64,000 nucleotides of DNA from Aptenodytes patagonicus (GCF_965638725.1 NC_134963.1:17016501-17080500); one strand, 5' to 3'; positions 1-15,500 are shown, numbered from the stretch's first letter. The notes: generated by a model from the letters alone, not told the origin. Made by a program: numbers and translations.

Positions 1-425
1 ATATTACCAGCTGCCTTTTCACAAATCCTTTAAGATCTCCCAGTATAAATAAAATGTTTAAGAAATGTTTAAGCCGTCACTGTCTGCACTGCTTGCCGGC
101 TGATTATCCTAATCAGAGGCCGTTTGGTCACCCCAGGTCCACGTGAGGATGCTCACAAATGGCAGGCAAGAAATGATGGCCACCACGGAGTTTGCACGGG
201 GTGTCCTTCCTGCCACGGGAGGAATCGCGTTAACTGTGGTTTTGAACAACCACAGGCAACCTGCGCTCTGGGGCATAAAACAGGGGGGCTGGGGGAGACC
301 CAACGTTTCTGCAACGGCATCCAGTGAGCCAAGAACAGAGACAGCTGCCACATCTCCTAAACACAGCCCTTGCCTACCAGCACATGCAGCAGACGGCCTG
401 CAGGTACACATAGGACTCTCCTTAC

Positions 426-512
426 CTGCATTTCGGTCAGGACTTCGATGTCGTAGGTGCAGAAGAACTCCTTGGGGCGCAGGGCTATCTGCTCCGGGTG
501 GGAATCCATCGA
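426..512 (-). CDS. AIFM3: AIFM3 coding exon 8
   Basis: 87-nt phase-0 exon encoding [17 protein letters not shown] through IEVLTEMQ. It is the last exon before the left edge; donor GTAAGG at 425-421. The 425 bases to the left are intron. Confidence 0.94.
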
Positions 513-3500
513 CTGCAAAAAAAGCCATTTTTCTGTCAACCGCTGTGGGTTGAACAGGCGAGTGGAGAAATGCCTGTTACCAACACAAGTCAGCGGTAGT
601 CTGAAGTCAGTCCTTATGGCATGGATTAAGAGAGTTGCTCTACAGGGGCTGGAATCAAAGCCTGTTCAAGTGAAAGTCATCACAAGGTGCTGGACTGGGC
701 TCTGGTTCCTTCTCTGCCCGCTCGGTGCGGGGCTGGCACTGACCGGCTAAGGCAGGAGCACAGCAAGTGCTTCTGAGTGTCTGCAAAGCAGCTCTAACTG
801 CAGCTCCTCATAACACACACAAGTTCATAGGAGCAAAAGAAAAGCCCCATTATTTGGAAAACAACCAGTTGCCAGGGGAAATGGAAGCTAAAAGAGCAAT
901 AAGAACAATCAGCATTAACACAGCAAGGGCAACGCTTTCAAAACCACCCAAGTTACGCAGCACGAGTTCCCTCAAAAGCTGAAGCAGGGGCATGTGGCCC
1001 ATATCTGCTCATCTTTAGCTGCAAGATAAAGGTTCTTGCTCTTCACAGCCTTCCCTGGTCAGTTGGGTAAGACCTACATCATCTTTACATGCAGGGTTGA
1101 GCTCACATTTGAGCCGCAGTTCATCTGTCCTCCTAATTCTGCTCAGACATACGCTGAGAACAAGCTGAGCACCAAGTGACCTGTGTGCAGGCTGTTCCAT
1201 GCTCCAGTGCATCCCTCCCTGCCTGCAGCACAGCAGGGACGGGCACGGCCGCACACATGCCACGGTCAAGCCCTGCAACGACATATCGCACAGCGCTCAG
1301 CAGCAGCAGCAGCATCTACCCGTGCCACACAGGCATGATGTTTGGGCTTGACCCAACAGGGACAGGGGATGCAGGAATCAAGGACTTCACCATCTGCCCC
1401 CAGGGATGGATGTGCAAGGTCCTTCTCCCTGGAGGTGGCTCGGTCAGGGGCTGGGATGAGCCCTGCCCTTACCGTGACTTCAGATAACGCTGTGCTCAGA
1501 AGAGACCTGTATCTTAGGACTTGAGGCAGGTGCAGGGTCATACAGGTTTTACTGCAAATTCTTTAAACACCCAATGTTTACAGAAAGGAACGTCTGACCC
1601 CACGGCTCGGGAGAGGTGGCCCCCCCCGCTAGTGTGCATGGAGGGCAGCGCAGAGCAGTGCACAACCACCATGGGTTTTGCTGCTGCTCGGTGCTCCGGA
1701 GACGGTAATGGGAATGTTGCAGCACACCAGGGAGCTGCATGGTCCAAAGGGCACAAAGAGGAACAGTCCGGCGGGACCTCGGGACAGATTCATAACAGGC
1801 ATTCAGCAAGGCAGAGGAAGGGCAATGCTGCAGTTTCAGGAGACAAGAAGTCTGCTGCTTACAGCTTTACGTGCTCCTCCTCTAATGGCTCTTTCCAGGG
1901 TTAGTCCCACTCACAATAGGATTAAGAAAAATCCCCTTTTTTTCTAGCCTGTTCCCAAAAATTCTGCCTTCTCTTCCACTGGGCTTTGTGCACCTTCCAA
2001 AAGCAACTACATCCAGAGTTGTTTAGTGGAGAGTTTAACAAAGCATGGATAACATCTCTGGCATGTGAGATGTTCTTACTATTTAACGGAGAGTGGAAAA
2101 GGCAGTCTAAGACTCACACGGAGGGGATAAGTGTTTCAGAGAGCTTGCCTGGCTGGGACAGGGACTGCGAGCTTCTCCGAGCTCCCCAGCCCAACCTCTG
2201 TGACTCTTGGATGCAGGTTTCAGCCAGCTGCTCCTCACCCCAAACAGGTCTTGTCCAAGCACAGAAATGGCTTGAATGCTCTCAAAAAGCCACATGCATA
2301 TTTGCCTTCCTTTGAAAATCACTTTGCCTTGGGGCTGGAAGCAGAGTTAGGTGCTGTGATTGTAGAGTACCAGCCCCCATAGGGAAGCATCCCTGACATA
2401 AAGGGGAATACATATACTGCCTGTTCTTACGGTATCTCCAAGCTTCAAGATCAAACGCTGCTGTCCAGCCTGAGTTGCTGTCTGATATCAAGTAAGGCTC
2501 AGGAATCAGTAATAAAAAATGTGATTAGAAGATCATCCGGTGTCTACAAATTGGAATGCAAAACGGGATGTGTGCCAGAAAAAGTGATCTTTGCACTGCC
2601 ATCAAGTCACCAAGTTGTGATGATGACCGATAATCATGATTACGGCACGGAGCATCACTGGGCAGTAAGAACCATACACTATTAAAAAACCTGGTAGACA
2701 ATACAATTTTTTCACATGCCCCATTTCACTGCCCTAAAGATTTTGATCCGGAAACATAATAAGAAGATCCATCCAGGTACGAACTGGCCAAGACAGCTAT
2801 TGCCAGACCTGTGAAGAACGCCCTTGTTTCCGTGCTGGAGAACTCTTAGTTCAGAGTTTGAACAACTCCTCTTCTGTGTTTCATATTTCAGTCACCAACA
2901 GAAAAGAAAATTCAAGGGAAAACAGAGACAGGACAAATAAGGAAGAAGAAACATGCTGCTGCAATGAATAACGGTGGGGAAAGGTCCTAAGGCAATTTTT
3001 AAAACGGGGGAGGAATGTGACATACCCAAAGTGATACAAACCTTACTGAGCTTTGGTCTGTCATAGGGCAAGTGTCGGTCCATCGTGCACATCACAATCC
3101 TGTCCGAGAAGCCCTCCTGGCGCAAGGTCTCTGCGCAGACCAGTCCAGCTGCCCCTAAGGGAGAAGGAAGACCGGCGGCAGCCGTGCGTATGGGGCATTT
3201 GAAGGTTTGAACCCTTTGCTCCTAAACCCCACCGGGGCTGTCTCCAAAATCACCATCTCCACTAGCCCTGGCCTTACTTCACGGCCCTGCCCAAGTCAAA
3301 CAGCTTGCAGGGGAAGCCGGTTGGGGTGGATGCACCAGGCAGGAGGAGGGACCCTCTGTCTGTGGAGCGTGACATTAATCCTCTGAGGGACTTGTCTGTC
3401 CCTAAACTCACACAGACCCACAAAGAGCACACCTGAGGAGGGCTGCCAATGCCTACACACCTCTCACAAGCTCAGGGGCATGGGCGGCCACTCAGACCCT

Positions 3501-6500
3501 TGCACTCCCCTAGTCGAGGAAGGGTCTTGCAGCTTCCCCTCTGCGCACTCAGCTCCTGGTGAATTTACAGCCGAACACGGAGGGCAGGGAGCGTTCAGTG
3601 CTCCCTCCTTCACGGCTGAAGTGTTGGTTGCGTGTTTCACTGTGGAGGATTTTGCATGCAATTTCTTTGAAGTTTTTTTGTTTGCTTGTTTTTAAACACA
3701 GAAAAAAGGCTAAATCAAACAAAAAGCTGCCTTGGGGCGCGCTGTCCCCCTGCAGCCACACAGTCTGATGGGCATGTCCCTTCTTCCCTGGCCAAACTGG
3801 TGAGACTTGAGAGCTCAAGTGAGAAATCCTGAGTCTCTTCTCAACCAAGGAAGCCTCACTCGATGAGTGTTGTAAAGGCCACAGTTTCTGTAATACCAAT
3901 GAAAGAAGATGGACCTGGACAGTATCGTGGTTTGGTCCGTTAACAAAATGCACCCAAAGGCGGGGGACAGTGGAAGAAGAGGTGGGTGGGTGGACGCCCC
4001 GTGCACGCTGCCTGGAGCATGCTGAGCCAGGACTGCTGCTGCACTGATGCCAGGATGCCGCTCACATGAGCAAGGGGCTGCGGTCGCCTGCCCTCAGCTC
4101 TGCTGGGCACGGCTGGATCTTGGTCCTCGATGCAGGGCTGGATGGGTAGTCTCTTCCCAACACTTCTTCCTCACAACCCCAGCTTTGAAATCTCCTTTCC
4201 CGTCCACGAGAACAGACCTTGGTCTTTAATAGCCCTGTAAATTTAGCTGGTCAAGCCTGAGAAAGTTCCTTCAGCAATGGCTAACATTGCCTGTGGAGTC
4301 ACCTTGCTGAGGATTTGATGACTGTCCAGCCTTGCCGCACACCAGGACAGCCCAGCTGACCTCGGGGAGCAGCAGTGTCACACCCTGCCTTTCAGTCAAC
4401 AAACAGCAGGGGCACGAGGAAGGGAAAAATGTTACCCAGCAGCAAGGGAAAAGCCAGCCGGGCTGGTTTTCCCTTCTGCTCAGGCTGCAAGCTGCAACCT
4501 AGATGGCAGGAGCAGGAGATCGCCGTGTGCTCCCCATTTCCACAGCTTGGATCTGGTGACCTGGGGGCTGTAATCAAGTAAGAACAACCCATGTGCCAGG
4601 AGCAGCCACTCCCTCCCAGCCCCAGGTCCAACACCAGACACCTTGTGTCCTCCTCCCATCCTCCGTTTCACCACGACATGGTCCAGCCTAGCGTCCAACC
4701 CATTCCAGAAACAGGCAAACTCGGTAGATGGGATTCACTCCATCAGGCTTTCTACAAAAATTGTATTACACAAATGGAGCTGGGACAAGCGATAAGAAAA
4801 GATAGCTTGGCAGTTTTGCTATTTCATGCAAGGATTTGGTATTTTCTGAGAAGATGGAAGAATTTATCTTCAGAGAAGCACCTTGAGGCAAGAGCTTTGG
4901 AGCTGCAGGCAGCTGCAATGGGATGAGACAGAGATGTGCAGGCTCCAAGAGGAAAAGGCGTATCCACATCACAGGAACACCTGAGAGGATTTTATACTTA
5001 CCAGTTGTGGAAATCAGGGGTTACTCATGTATCTGGGGAGGGCGTAGAGGGAAAAGGGTTCAGGACACCCACTACAAAGGACTGTGACAGGGAACTACAA
5101 AGCTCCACAGACCAGAGGCACAGGGCACCTTTGGACCGTTAGTGTCTAGGACAAAAAGGCTCAGGAAGACCCTCTGGTCTGACCCTTGGCACAGGGAGGG
5201 ATGCAGGAGGGGTGACAGAAGGTGCACGGCACACAGACACCCGGGAGGGGACACACACGGCGGTCCCAGCACATACCACCCAATACCTGCACCGATGATC
5301 AGCACGTTGGTACTGCTCAGGTTATAGTTGCTCAAGGAGATGCACTTTGCCATCATCTTTGTCCTCCTCTGTGTCTGAAGAGCCTATGCCACCACCAACA
5401 AGAAGAAAAGTCATTATCTTTTCTCAGCTTTAACCTGGGTAGCTGGGCAGGAATGGGGACGACTACACTATTGTCATAAAACAGCTTGGATAGAAAGGGA
5501 ACAACTGCACCCTTGTACCCCACGAGCACTCCAAACCCATGCTCATCCAAATACCTTTCCACCATCTAGTGCACTACCCCCTTACAAGGCACAAGAGAAA
5601 AATAAATCCATCATCTTCTGCAAATTCATCCAGGTACACAGAGCTGGGGAAAAAAAATAGAAAAAGCAGCCCAGGTGTGTTATTGTGCAATTCTGCAACC
5701 AACAGGTGAGATGGAAATGCAGAAGTCCTATCAGGAACTTTATCCTGCACCTGAGAAGAGCTTGTACACCTCTGATATCCAAAGAAGATGACGGGCTTGT
5801 CCAACCTACCAGAGCACACCCAAGGACCTATGACACTGTAGCCCTGCTGCACAGACCCTCTGATGCCATCGGAGGCCAAAATCCATTTCTGGCAGAGGGA
5901 ACAGGCTCAACCCTCCTCATCACATCCCACCCAAATCAGCTGAAGTAGAAGTGCTGCCATTCAGGTGACCTGTCTGGATCTAACCCAAGTGCTGTAAGGG
6001 TCCGGCTGGTTCTGAGCCACTGGATTCACACATGTGTATGTGCAAATGCGCATCAGAAGGCGGCTTTTCATGGAAAGAAAGATGGCAGTGGCCTGAATGG
6101 GCTTCATTCTGCATCCAATCTGGGGGGATGAGAGCCCTCCCTGCCCACGCACCAGGTTCCTCTCCAGCAAAAGGAGCTGATGTCTGGGCTCAAGAGGGAG
6201 CACAGATGACCTCTGTTATCACCGTGCCACATTCAGACCCAGCAGACAAGGCCAAAAGGCTGGTGGAAGAGGCCTGTTTCCATGGGCCAACTAAATTAAA
6301 AGTTGCTATGAGCTTAAGGTAATATAGGACAAGTTCAGGACAAACACCTAGGAAGACCTCCTGAATCCATGGACACCCCATCTCAGGTGTCGGGCAGCTG
6401 CAGGGAGGCTGGGGGAGCACAGGCAGGACGGGATGGGGACACAACACCTCTGCCCTGCTCCACTTGTGTCCCCGTATGAACTTCGGGCTGTTGCTTGAGA

Positions 6501-9500
6501 CAGGACCGGGCTAGGTGGACCTTTGGTTTACCCATGTTGGATGTTCATGCACCCTTCTGTTCACGCACTGCTTCCTCTGCCAGAGAGCCCAAAGAAAAGC
6601 ATTTCCCCCCCACCCCCATGCACACAGAGCAAAAAGCAAAAGCATGGGCCTTGATTTTGGGATGCCAGTGGCACCTCACCTGCTTGCTTGCTCGGATGTA
6701 CACCTTCTCCTTCTCAATCTTCACCTGAGGGCAAAAGAACATCAGTGGTTTGCAGGACAGTGAGTGCCTCCGGCATGAAGAGGGTGATTAACTCTGTGCA
6801 ACAACTAACAAACAGAGCAGAAATCTCACCAGGTCTCCTGCGAGAGCAGCTCAGGCCATGGCAGGGCTCGCCCCAGCTCGAGGCTGTGGGACGTTTCCTG
6901 TCTCTTATCAACTATGCACTGATGGTCGGTATAAAACCTGATTTTTATCTCAGGCTTACGGCTGGTTTCTCAGTCCCACCCCACTCCAGCTCAAGAGGCC
7001 TCCCAGACTGTGCACCTCTACCCTCAGGTTCCCACGACATGCCTGATGCCGGTGGGTGGATGCAAGGGGAGCTGCAGGGAGGAAGGAGAGCTGCGTGAGG
7101 TGCTACTCTCCACTGGCCACCCCAGCATGTGCTTAGAAAATGTTTGCTCCACACCTTCAAAGAGCATGCTTACCCCAATGCAAACAGCCATTTTGCGGAT
7201 GACACCAAGCTGGTGCAGTTGATACTCTAGAGGGACGGGATGCCATCCAGAGGGACTTGGATGGGCTGGAGAATTGGGCCCATGTGAATCTCATGAAGTT
7301 CAACAAGGCCAAGTGCAAGGTCCTGCACCTGGGTCGGGGCAACCCCCGGTATCAATACAGGCTGGGGGATGAAGGGGTTGAGAGCAGCCCTGCCGAGAAG
7401 GGCTTGGGGGTACTGGTGGATGAAAAGCTGGACATGAGCCGGCAATGTGCGCTCGCAGCCCAGAAGGCCAATCGTATCCTGGGCTGCATCCAAAGCAGCG
7501 TGGCCAGCAGGTCGAGGGAGGGGATTCTGCCCCTCTGCTCTGCTCTGGTGAGACCCCACCTGCAGCCCTGCGTCCAGCTCTGGAGCCCTCAGCATGAGAC
7601 ACACACGGACCTGTTGGAGCGGGTCCAGAGGAGGGTCACAAAAATGATCAGGGGGATGGAACACCTCTCCTGTGAAGAAAGGCTGAGAGAGTTGGGGTTG
7701 TTCAGCCTGGAGAAGAGAAGGCTCCGGCGAGACCATATTGCAGCCTGTCAGTACTTAAAGGGGGCTTATAAAAAAGATGGGGACAGACTTTTTAGCAGGG
7801 CCTGTTGCGACAGGACAAGGGGGAATGGCTTTAAACTAAGAAAGGGTAGATTTAGATTGGACATAAGGAAGAAACATTTTATGATGAGGGTGGTGAGGCA
7901 CTGGAACAGATTGCACAGAGATGTTATGGATGCCCCATCCCTGGAAGTGTTCAAGGTCAGGTTGGACGGGGCTTTGAGCAGCATGATCTGGTGAAAGATG
8001 TCCCTGCCCACGGCAGGGGGGTTGGACTAGGTGATCTTTAAAGGTCCCTTCCAACCCAAACCATGCTGTGATTCTGTGATTTCCTCTGCCGCTGCAAGAA
8101 CGAAGGTCTCACCTGGAACCTGGGTAAGCTGTCCAAGCCAGGAAAGTCCTCTATGTCGCCTGTGCCGATGTTGAAGCAAGCTCCGTGCCAGGGACAGCGA
8201 ACTCTTCCTTTTGACAAAACCCCTGCAGGAAACACGGCAGAGCAGAGTTGGTGCTGCCCTGCAGCTGCCTCCCGTCCCTGCCCGCAGCCCACTGAGGTCG
8301 AGCTGCCGTGACCTGGCCAGGGCAAGGATGGCAGAGGCCAGGTCTCCCTCCTGCTGTCCCGGTGATGGTGGATTCCTCAGCTTCTTCACAACGAGAACGC
8401 CACTGCTGAGTGAGGCTGACCTCCTGAAGGCTGAAGGCTGCTGCCCAGGTCCTCCTGCAGCAGCCGGAGCTGTGCTGCTCCACGCAGAGCAGCTTCAAAG
8501 TTCAGACTCTGCGAGCATGTCCCCGTGACACTCCTCCTTTACCCAGAGGTGTCACCGCTCTTACAGGACACATGGCAGCTGTTGTGGACCTGGATGGTCA
8601 ACAGCATCTTGGCTACTTGATGTGGAGTTATCTTAACTTGCACGTGGGACTGGTCCAGCCGTTTGGGATAGAGGGTGAACACAGTTACCAACTGGGATCC
8701 TGTATGAGGGATCCCATCGAAAATGCCCTCGCTGACAGTGCCCTTCCAGCGCCTCTGAGCACAGCTCCGAAGCTGTCTGCTCTGCCTGGAATATAATCTC
8801 ACTCTCCGGCAGGGCCTGGGGCTGCAGTCTCCAGAGTCTCGTAGTCACCTCCACAAGCCCCAGTAGCACCTGGAGCAAGCAGTGCCTCAAGCAGAGCATC
8901 ACTTATTTAGAGCAAGCATGTTTCAGAGCAGATCCTGACACAGCAAGGAGTCTGCACACCGCCAGAAAAGCACGGGGCATGCCCAAAGCCACGAGTTCAC
9001 TCCTCGCAAGTGTTTGCTCAGAGGCTGCTACCTTGGACTTTGGCTTTCCCCACCTGAAAGAGCTGGCTCACAACACCAGGGCAGAGCGAACGGCTACAAT
9101 TTGGCCATGCCGGACCGGCCCTGAGCTTGTGCCTTCGCTCGCTGAGGCACAGCAGTGCCACATCTCGTCACCCACCACATGTGGGGACGCCGGGGCAGCC
9201 CCTGCACTTACTTCTGCAGCAAGTCCTGTATTCCCCAGCGAGATCCCTGTGCGAGCGGCCAGTCTCAGGGATGCGCCTGCAGGTCTCTGACAGGCAGGCA
9301 GGCTCTCACCTTCGTTGGCCACTGGAGCGGCGTGGGGCTCTTCTGCCCTGCTCAGCGGGATGCTAGACCCAGGCGAGGGGCTGAGAGCATGGCTGCCGGC
9401 ACCCAGCACTGCTGCTGGGCCAGCAATGCCCAGAGGGCACTCAGCAGGATGCTCTGCTGTCTTCCTCAGGATCCCACCTCTAGCAAAATGCCCCCCACCC

Positions 9501-12500
9501 CCAGTCTGGGTGATGCATTTCTCCAGCACGCAGCTGGGCCAGCACTGCCTGCTACCATTACTCCGACTCTGGGTAAGGACCTGCCTGAAGCCCATGCTGA
9601 GAAAATGCCAGGATGCTATTTTTAAGCACCAAGATGGGAAACCACTGTACCTCATCCCACTTCAGTCAATAACACCAGCAACATTTCTTTTTGCTACTGA
9701 AAGGATCCCATCAGCCCAAAAAGCTCCCTCCTTCCCCCACAAACAGGATTTTGATTTACAGGGAGCTGTGGTTTTGTGGCTTTTATTAAGACTGAGTGGC
9801 CTGAAAAATCATAAGGTGATTTTTTTTTTTCCCTTTAAGACATTTTTTTAACTCCTCAGTGGCTGGGAACCGATAAACAGAACAATACGAAAAGCCCCAT
9901 AAAACCAGGCTTTGAGTGGGGACAGTGAGCTGCAGCTGTTTCATACCATCCAAGAGAGATTCAGCTCCAGCTGAAGAATGAAGCAGAAGCCAAATTTAAT
10001 GGCGCCCATGCCGTTTCGTTCTTCAAAGTCACCCAAAGAAGCCCCAGCCCTGTGACCAGCAGTGGCAAGCTGGGGTCACCAGCAAACCAGATCTGCGGCG
10101 AAGTGCTCCCAGGAGGTTTGTGCACCCCCAGCTTTCTGCCCATGCCTTCCCCCAGCGAGAAGATGCCAAGAAGATGCTGAGCGTGTCGCATGGCACTGCC
10201 CCATGCCCAGCAGCACAGCCGGATGAACACCGGGCTGTCTTTTGCCAACACTTTGATGCCCCTGGTTAGCCTCCTAGGATGTGATGCAGACTGACCTTTG
10301 ACCAGCGGAGCCCCGTAGTGGGGACACTTGTGTCCCACGGCGTGGAACTCGCCACTCTCCTTGATGAGCAGAGCCTTCCCGCAGCCCAGGTCCACTTCCC
10401 GCATCCTGGGGAAGAGGAGCACGGAAAACACATGGCAGAGCATCCGCCTGGCAGCGGATGCCACCCTCTCGCCCTGCACCCCAGCCCTGGCCCCACCAGG
10501 CTCCCCCCCTCCTTCAACTTGCTCACCACCGGCTCCAGGTGACCTGCAGGTGTGGGTCACTCCTGTCACCAAGCCAGTTTTGGAGGTGGCTGTACTGCTC
10601 CCAGCCTGGGGCACATCCAAGCTGGGCCATTGAGTGGCAGCTTCTTCATCCATCACTGTGCCAAGAGGTGGCCCAAAGCACCTCCCCAGCTGCTCGGGAA
10701 GCAGCTGGTGGTCTCCACCCAAGTCCAGGGGGTCAGAATAAAGCTTTTCAGCACGTAGTGGGAGCAAGAAGCCAAACGGGTTTTACTGCGACATCACCTC
10801 CCCTCCTGGCCCCAGCAGCTCAGCAGGTCCCTGCCAGGCTTGTGTTCACTCACTCAAAGCAAACACAACATTTCTGAGACTTGAAAACCAGGAGAGGCGA
10901 TTCTGACCCCCTGCATACTCCGGCCTTGGGGTCTGCCTCCCTGCGCCTCAGGGGGTCATGCTCTGGTCCTGGCCACATCCCAGGGTCAACAACGTGGGTC
11001 ACCTTTTCCTGATAAAACCCTCAGGACAGCAGACACCTACATGTGACCTCCTTGCTGTTTCCCTCAGCTGTTTTTGCAGAGTAAAGCTCACACAGCGACC
11101 TGCCCGCCTGCTCTGGGCTGCTGGCCCCAGCTCTGCATCACGGAGGGGCTTTGCCTCCCTGGTGCTGCTGGCACTCAGCCCCGCATTCGCATAGGAGCCA
11201 ACTTAACCCTCAAGCCATTCCCCCGGAGAGATTCAGGTGCTCTCTGAAAGACCACAGTTGCTTGTGTGGTACCCTGGACAAAAGCGTGATTAGCACAGCA
11301 GGAATCCTTTACACACAAAGCTTTGCAATTTTTAGGCTCTCTGGGTCACACCTCCCCAGCTGCAGTCACCTGGTCCTTGACCAGCCAAGGCAGGCTGAGG
11401 CTCCAGCCACCCCTGTCCTGGCCAAAAGCATCTTTTTACCGATCACGCACCTTGTCTGCAAAGACAGAAAGAGATCCCCATCTGCTGAATGAGTGATTAA
11501 TGATGCCATTAGTGCTGGAAAGCAGCGTTTTAGAAAATCCTTTCTAACTCCCTTGGCTTGACTGAGAGCAGGGCTGTGCTGAGCGACACACACCTCTGCG
11601 CTGGCCGCAGTGTGGGTGCAGCGTCCCCAAATAGCAGGTGCATTTGCCCACAGCAGCCGGCTGCCCAGGTCTCCCTGGGAATGGCGTGCCTCCTCCCCGG
11701 TGCCCGGCGGCAGCCAGCCGGCTGTGGCCCGTTGCTCTGCTTGCTGCAGGCTGGCCGGGCGCAGGTTTTGCGATGCATCTGCAACATGTGCTTTTATTTG
11801 CAAGAGTTTCCAAGCCCTGCAGACCATATACAGAACTGGGCTGCATTTAGGCAGTGGCATTACACCGGGCAGTTGCATTATGCACTGAAATATGAGTCTT
11901 TCAACCATTCTTCATTTCCAGGAGGCTGCCCATTGCTCCTCTCCGCAGAGTCTGAAGATTGGGATGCAGGAGGTGCCAGCGCTGAGACCCCCACTCCTCC
12001 ACCTGCCCAGATCTCTGCTAAGGGGATTTCTGCAGCTTTCCACCCATGGGGCAGTGCAGGCTGCCCAAGCATCATTGAGTGAGACTGATGTTGCTCTGCA
12101 CTGAGCAGATGTCTACTCTCTGCTCTCTCACTATGTCTCCACCAGATGTTCATCCCAACATGTCCTGTCCTCACCTCCTTTTCTCGTCTCACCACTCAGG
12201 TGTTCCCTTTCCAAGCAACAGCCCTGATACACCCTGTGCAATCCATGGCCCTGTGTGAGGCACTGAACCTCTTCCCAATGCAATTATCAGCAGCTGTTTC
12301 CCTACAGCAGAGCCTTCCAGCTAACCATGGAGGAAAGCAGAGAGATGAGGAGTGAGCCCGCGTTTTGCAGGGAGCTGGGCGCGGAGCACAGAGCTGCTGT
12401 TCTCTGGAAACTTCCCTTCTTCCAGGCAGAAAACCTGTCACCGCACAACTTGATGTTTATCTGGAAATCCTGGTTGTTCCCATTGCATGAAGTGGACCGC

Positions 12501-15500
12501 CTCTACAGCAAGCCCGGCACATTGCATCTGGTGTACCGAATACACCACTGTGCACACAGCAAACCCCATGTGCTCAAGAAAGCTGCTGGCCATGTGTGAT
12601 CCCTGAATGCTGTTCAGGCACGGTAGGTCCCAGGGTCTCAGAAGAATGGGACGCACTTTGCATGCTCATTCCTCTTTGGGTTACATCCCAACTCTATCCC
12701 ATCACTAGCACCCAGGCTACAGAGACACGTGTCCCCCTCTCTGCTTCACAGCCATGGAGATGAGACCAGGGCTCAGTCCACCAGCACCTCTGTAACACCT
12801 TCAAACCCACCTTGGACAAGTCTTCGTGCAGGTGCCTGCTCCACCTGCATCAACTGTCCCACTAGAGTAACGGCAAATGCTCAATTTCCCTGCCACCTCG
12901 GGTGAAAACAGCAGCAGAGCTCATCATGCCTGCCCTTGGGAGCCGTTTTGTCCCAGTAAATTGGCAGCCCCACTCCCGAGCGATGCAGGTCTGCTCCCTC
13001 CCCGTGTAGGACACTTGGCACTTGGAGGTCCTTCCGTCAGCACAAGGGCAATAGAGCAGTACAAGTCCTACTGCATTCCTCAGCTGTGCAGAACTTCAGA
13101 TAAAACCTGCGGTTAAATGACAACCATAACTCTACGGGAAGATAAGATAAGATAAGATAAGATGAGTGAAAGAGTTTACAATTTACCCAAGGAACTGCGT
13201 GATCTGAGAGAGTCACAAACAAGACCTGGTGTCTTCAAGGCAGCACACAGCCACCTGCAAGGCTCCCGATCCTACACCCACTCCAGAGTGAGCGAGAGGA
13301 TGATTTACACTGCACTGCTCGCCGCTGAGCTATTTACTCAGCTGGAAATTTGTCCTGTTGCCCCACTCCACTCCCCACTTGTGAAGCACCAGCTAAAACT
13401 CAGCTCTGGCCTGCAAAGGACCTTTGCTCAGGAGCTGAGGGAGCACTGAGGGCTGTTTTCTGTCTGCAGCACACTGACCTCCCCCAGTCAGCCTGCTGGG
13501 AGGCTGGCTGGGTACAGAAGCGCCAGAGTTTACCCTCCAGCATCTTTTACTGGTTCTGCTGAGACCATCTTGGTACCAGAAGGATAGAAAGGGTGGGCAG
13601 AAAGAGTACCTTGTGCTTGCAGACTCCACTAACACAACATAGAGGTGCTCGAACCCTTGTGCCAGTGCCCCACACTGCTGCTGTGCCCATGCACACCCCT
13701 GCCCAGCACACTCCTCGAGAGAAGCATCCCAGAAAATCCCTCTGGGTATCACAGCAAGAAGGGACTCCTTTCATCTGGCATGTTGCTTACACAAGCCGTG
13801 GGACCTTCTTGCAGCACCTCTCTTTTGTGCTAGACTCATCCTGCTAGGAAAAAAGCTATTCTCAACTTAAAATGTCCAGTGATGGCAAGTCCGCTGCCAT
13901 ACTTGGCAGCGTGTTTCAGTAGCTGAACGTACACATGGTTGAAGTGTGAGCCCAGTTTCCAGACCGATGCCAGTTTCTAGCCCTGGCTTTAGCTGAGGAG
14001 CTCCCTGCTACAGCCGCCTGCAGCCAGGTATGTTCCCACGGACTGCAGCCAGGTCCCTCCTCACCTTCCCCACGACCGGCAGAGCTCTTCGAATCTTTTC
14101 ATCTACTATACTGCACGCTTTCCAGTCAATGCATCTATTGCAGCCCTAATTTTCCAAAGTCCTTCCTGCACTGGGGCACTAAAGCAGAGCACGCTTTTTT
14201 AGTAACGCCCCAAAGACAAAGTCAGCAGAAGCTGCCTCTGTGAACACTTGGTGCTCAGCCATCAGGCTACATCTTGACTTGACACTGGAACAGGACCCTC
14301 CCTGTGCAACCAGTATTTCCCAGGATAGTCTCCCCTTTTTGCTTCGCTCCAGCTTCAAGGCAACCCCGGTGACTGCCTGTGCTCTGCCCCAGGTCCCCTC
14401 TTCCCCAGCCCTGCTGTCGCTGCTCAACTGTGCAGGAGGCAGTGGGTTGCCCACCACCTCCCAGAAGCAGCCCTGCAGCCACTGTGCTTGCCTTCGAGTC
14501 CAGTGCATCTCTACTGGCTCCTCACCCCCACCTCTCACTGGAGGAGGCCATTCACCTGCTGGCCTGATGGCCCTCCAGCACTTCTCTGAGCTGCAGCAGA
14601 GCTTGCAGAGTCAGCCACACCTCATCACGTGAAGATTTAATCCAACAGAGTCCGGTGCATGCCTTTGTAGAACGGTCTAATACGTAAATTCCCATCACAA
14701 TGAAAAAAACAGTTTATTCCTGGATGAACTTACCTAATGAGAAGAATTTACAGCCCATAAAGCCCCTTAAGTTTAGCACAAAGTAGGCTGTAGTACATGG
14801 ATTATTCTAGAATATTATCACAAGCAATAGTTCAATTAAAAGCAAATAGCTGCCAGACTCCTGCTGTGTCCCACACACCTGACATCACTCCCTCACTGGA
14901 ATAATAGCTATTTCGAACTATGTTTTCTTTCACACAAGGACAGAGCCCGCTGAGATGTTGGCCATCAGACTAATGGAACATGCTGCAGAAAAGGCACATC
15001 TACCCCAGAAAAGAAACACCAGCCTGTAAAGCACCGTGACCGGGACAGGCACTTTTTAGGCTTCAGAAAACTCTTAAATCAGGGTAGTGAAACTGTACGC
15101 AGCTGAAGTGTGTTGCCATTAGCAAAAAATTTGGAAAACTGCATCCTTGGTGAAAGAGCAAATTGAAAGAGATGAGCTGGGCTAGAAGAGCAAGGCGCTG
15201 CAGAAGTGATGGAGCACACGATCTGCCCCATCAGCTCCACCCATGCGCTACTCATGCTGCTTCGTAAAACTACTAAGGCTATGAATTTATAAAAAATTGT
15301 CAGGGTTGTCTAACGCAAGCTGAGCAGAGCCTGTTGAGAAATTCCGCTACAGAACATCACATCTCTCTAAGACGAGTCCCAGGGCGGACCGTGCAGGGAA
15401 CAGTTGACCTTCTGGTAAAAAACAGTTGTCGCTTGTCCGTGATGTCATTTTTTAAGATGAAAAAAAAAAATTACTTTACTAAGTTAAATTATCATCTCCA

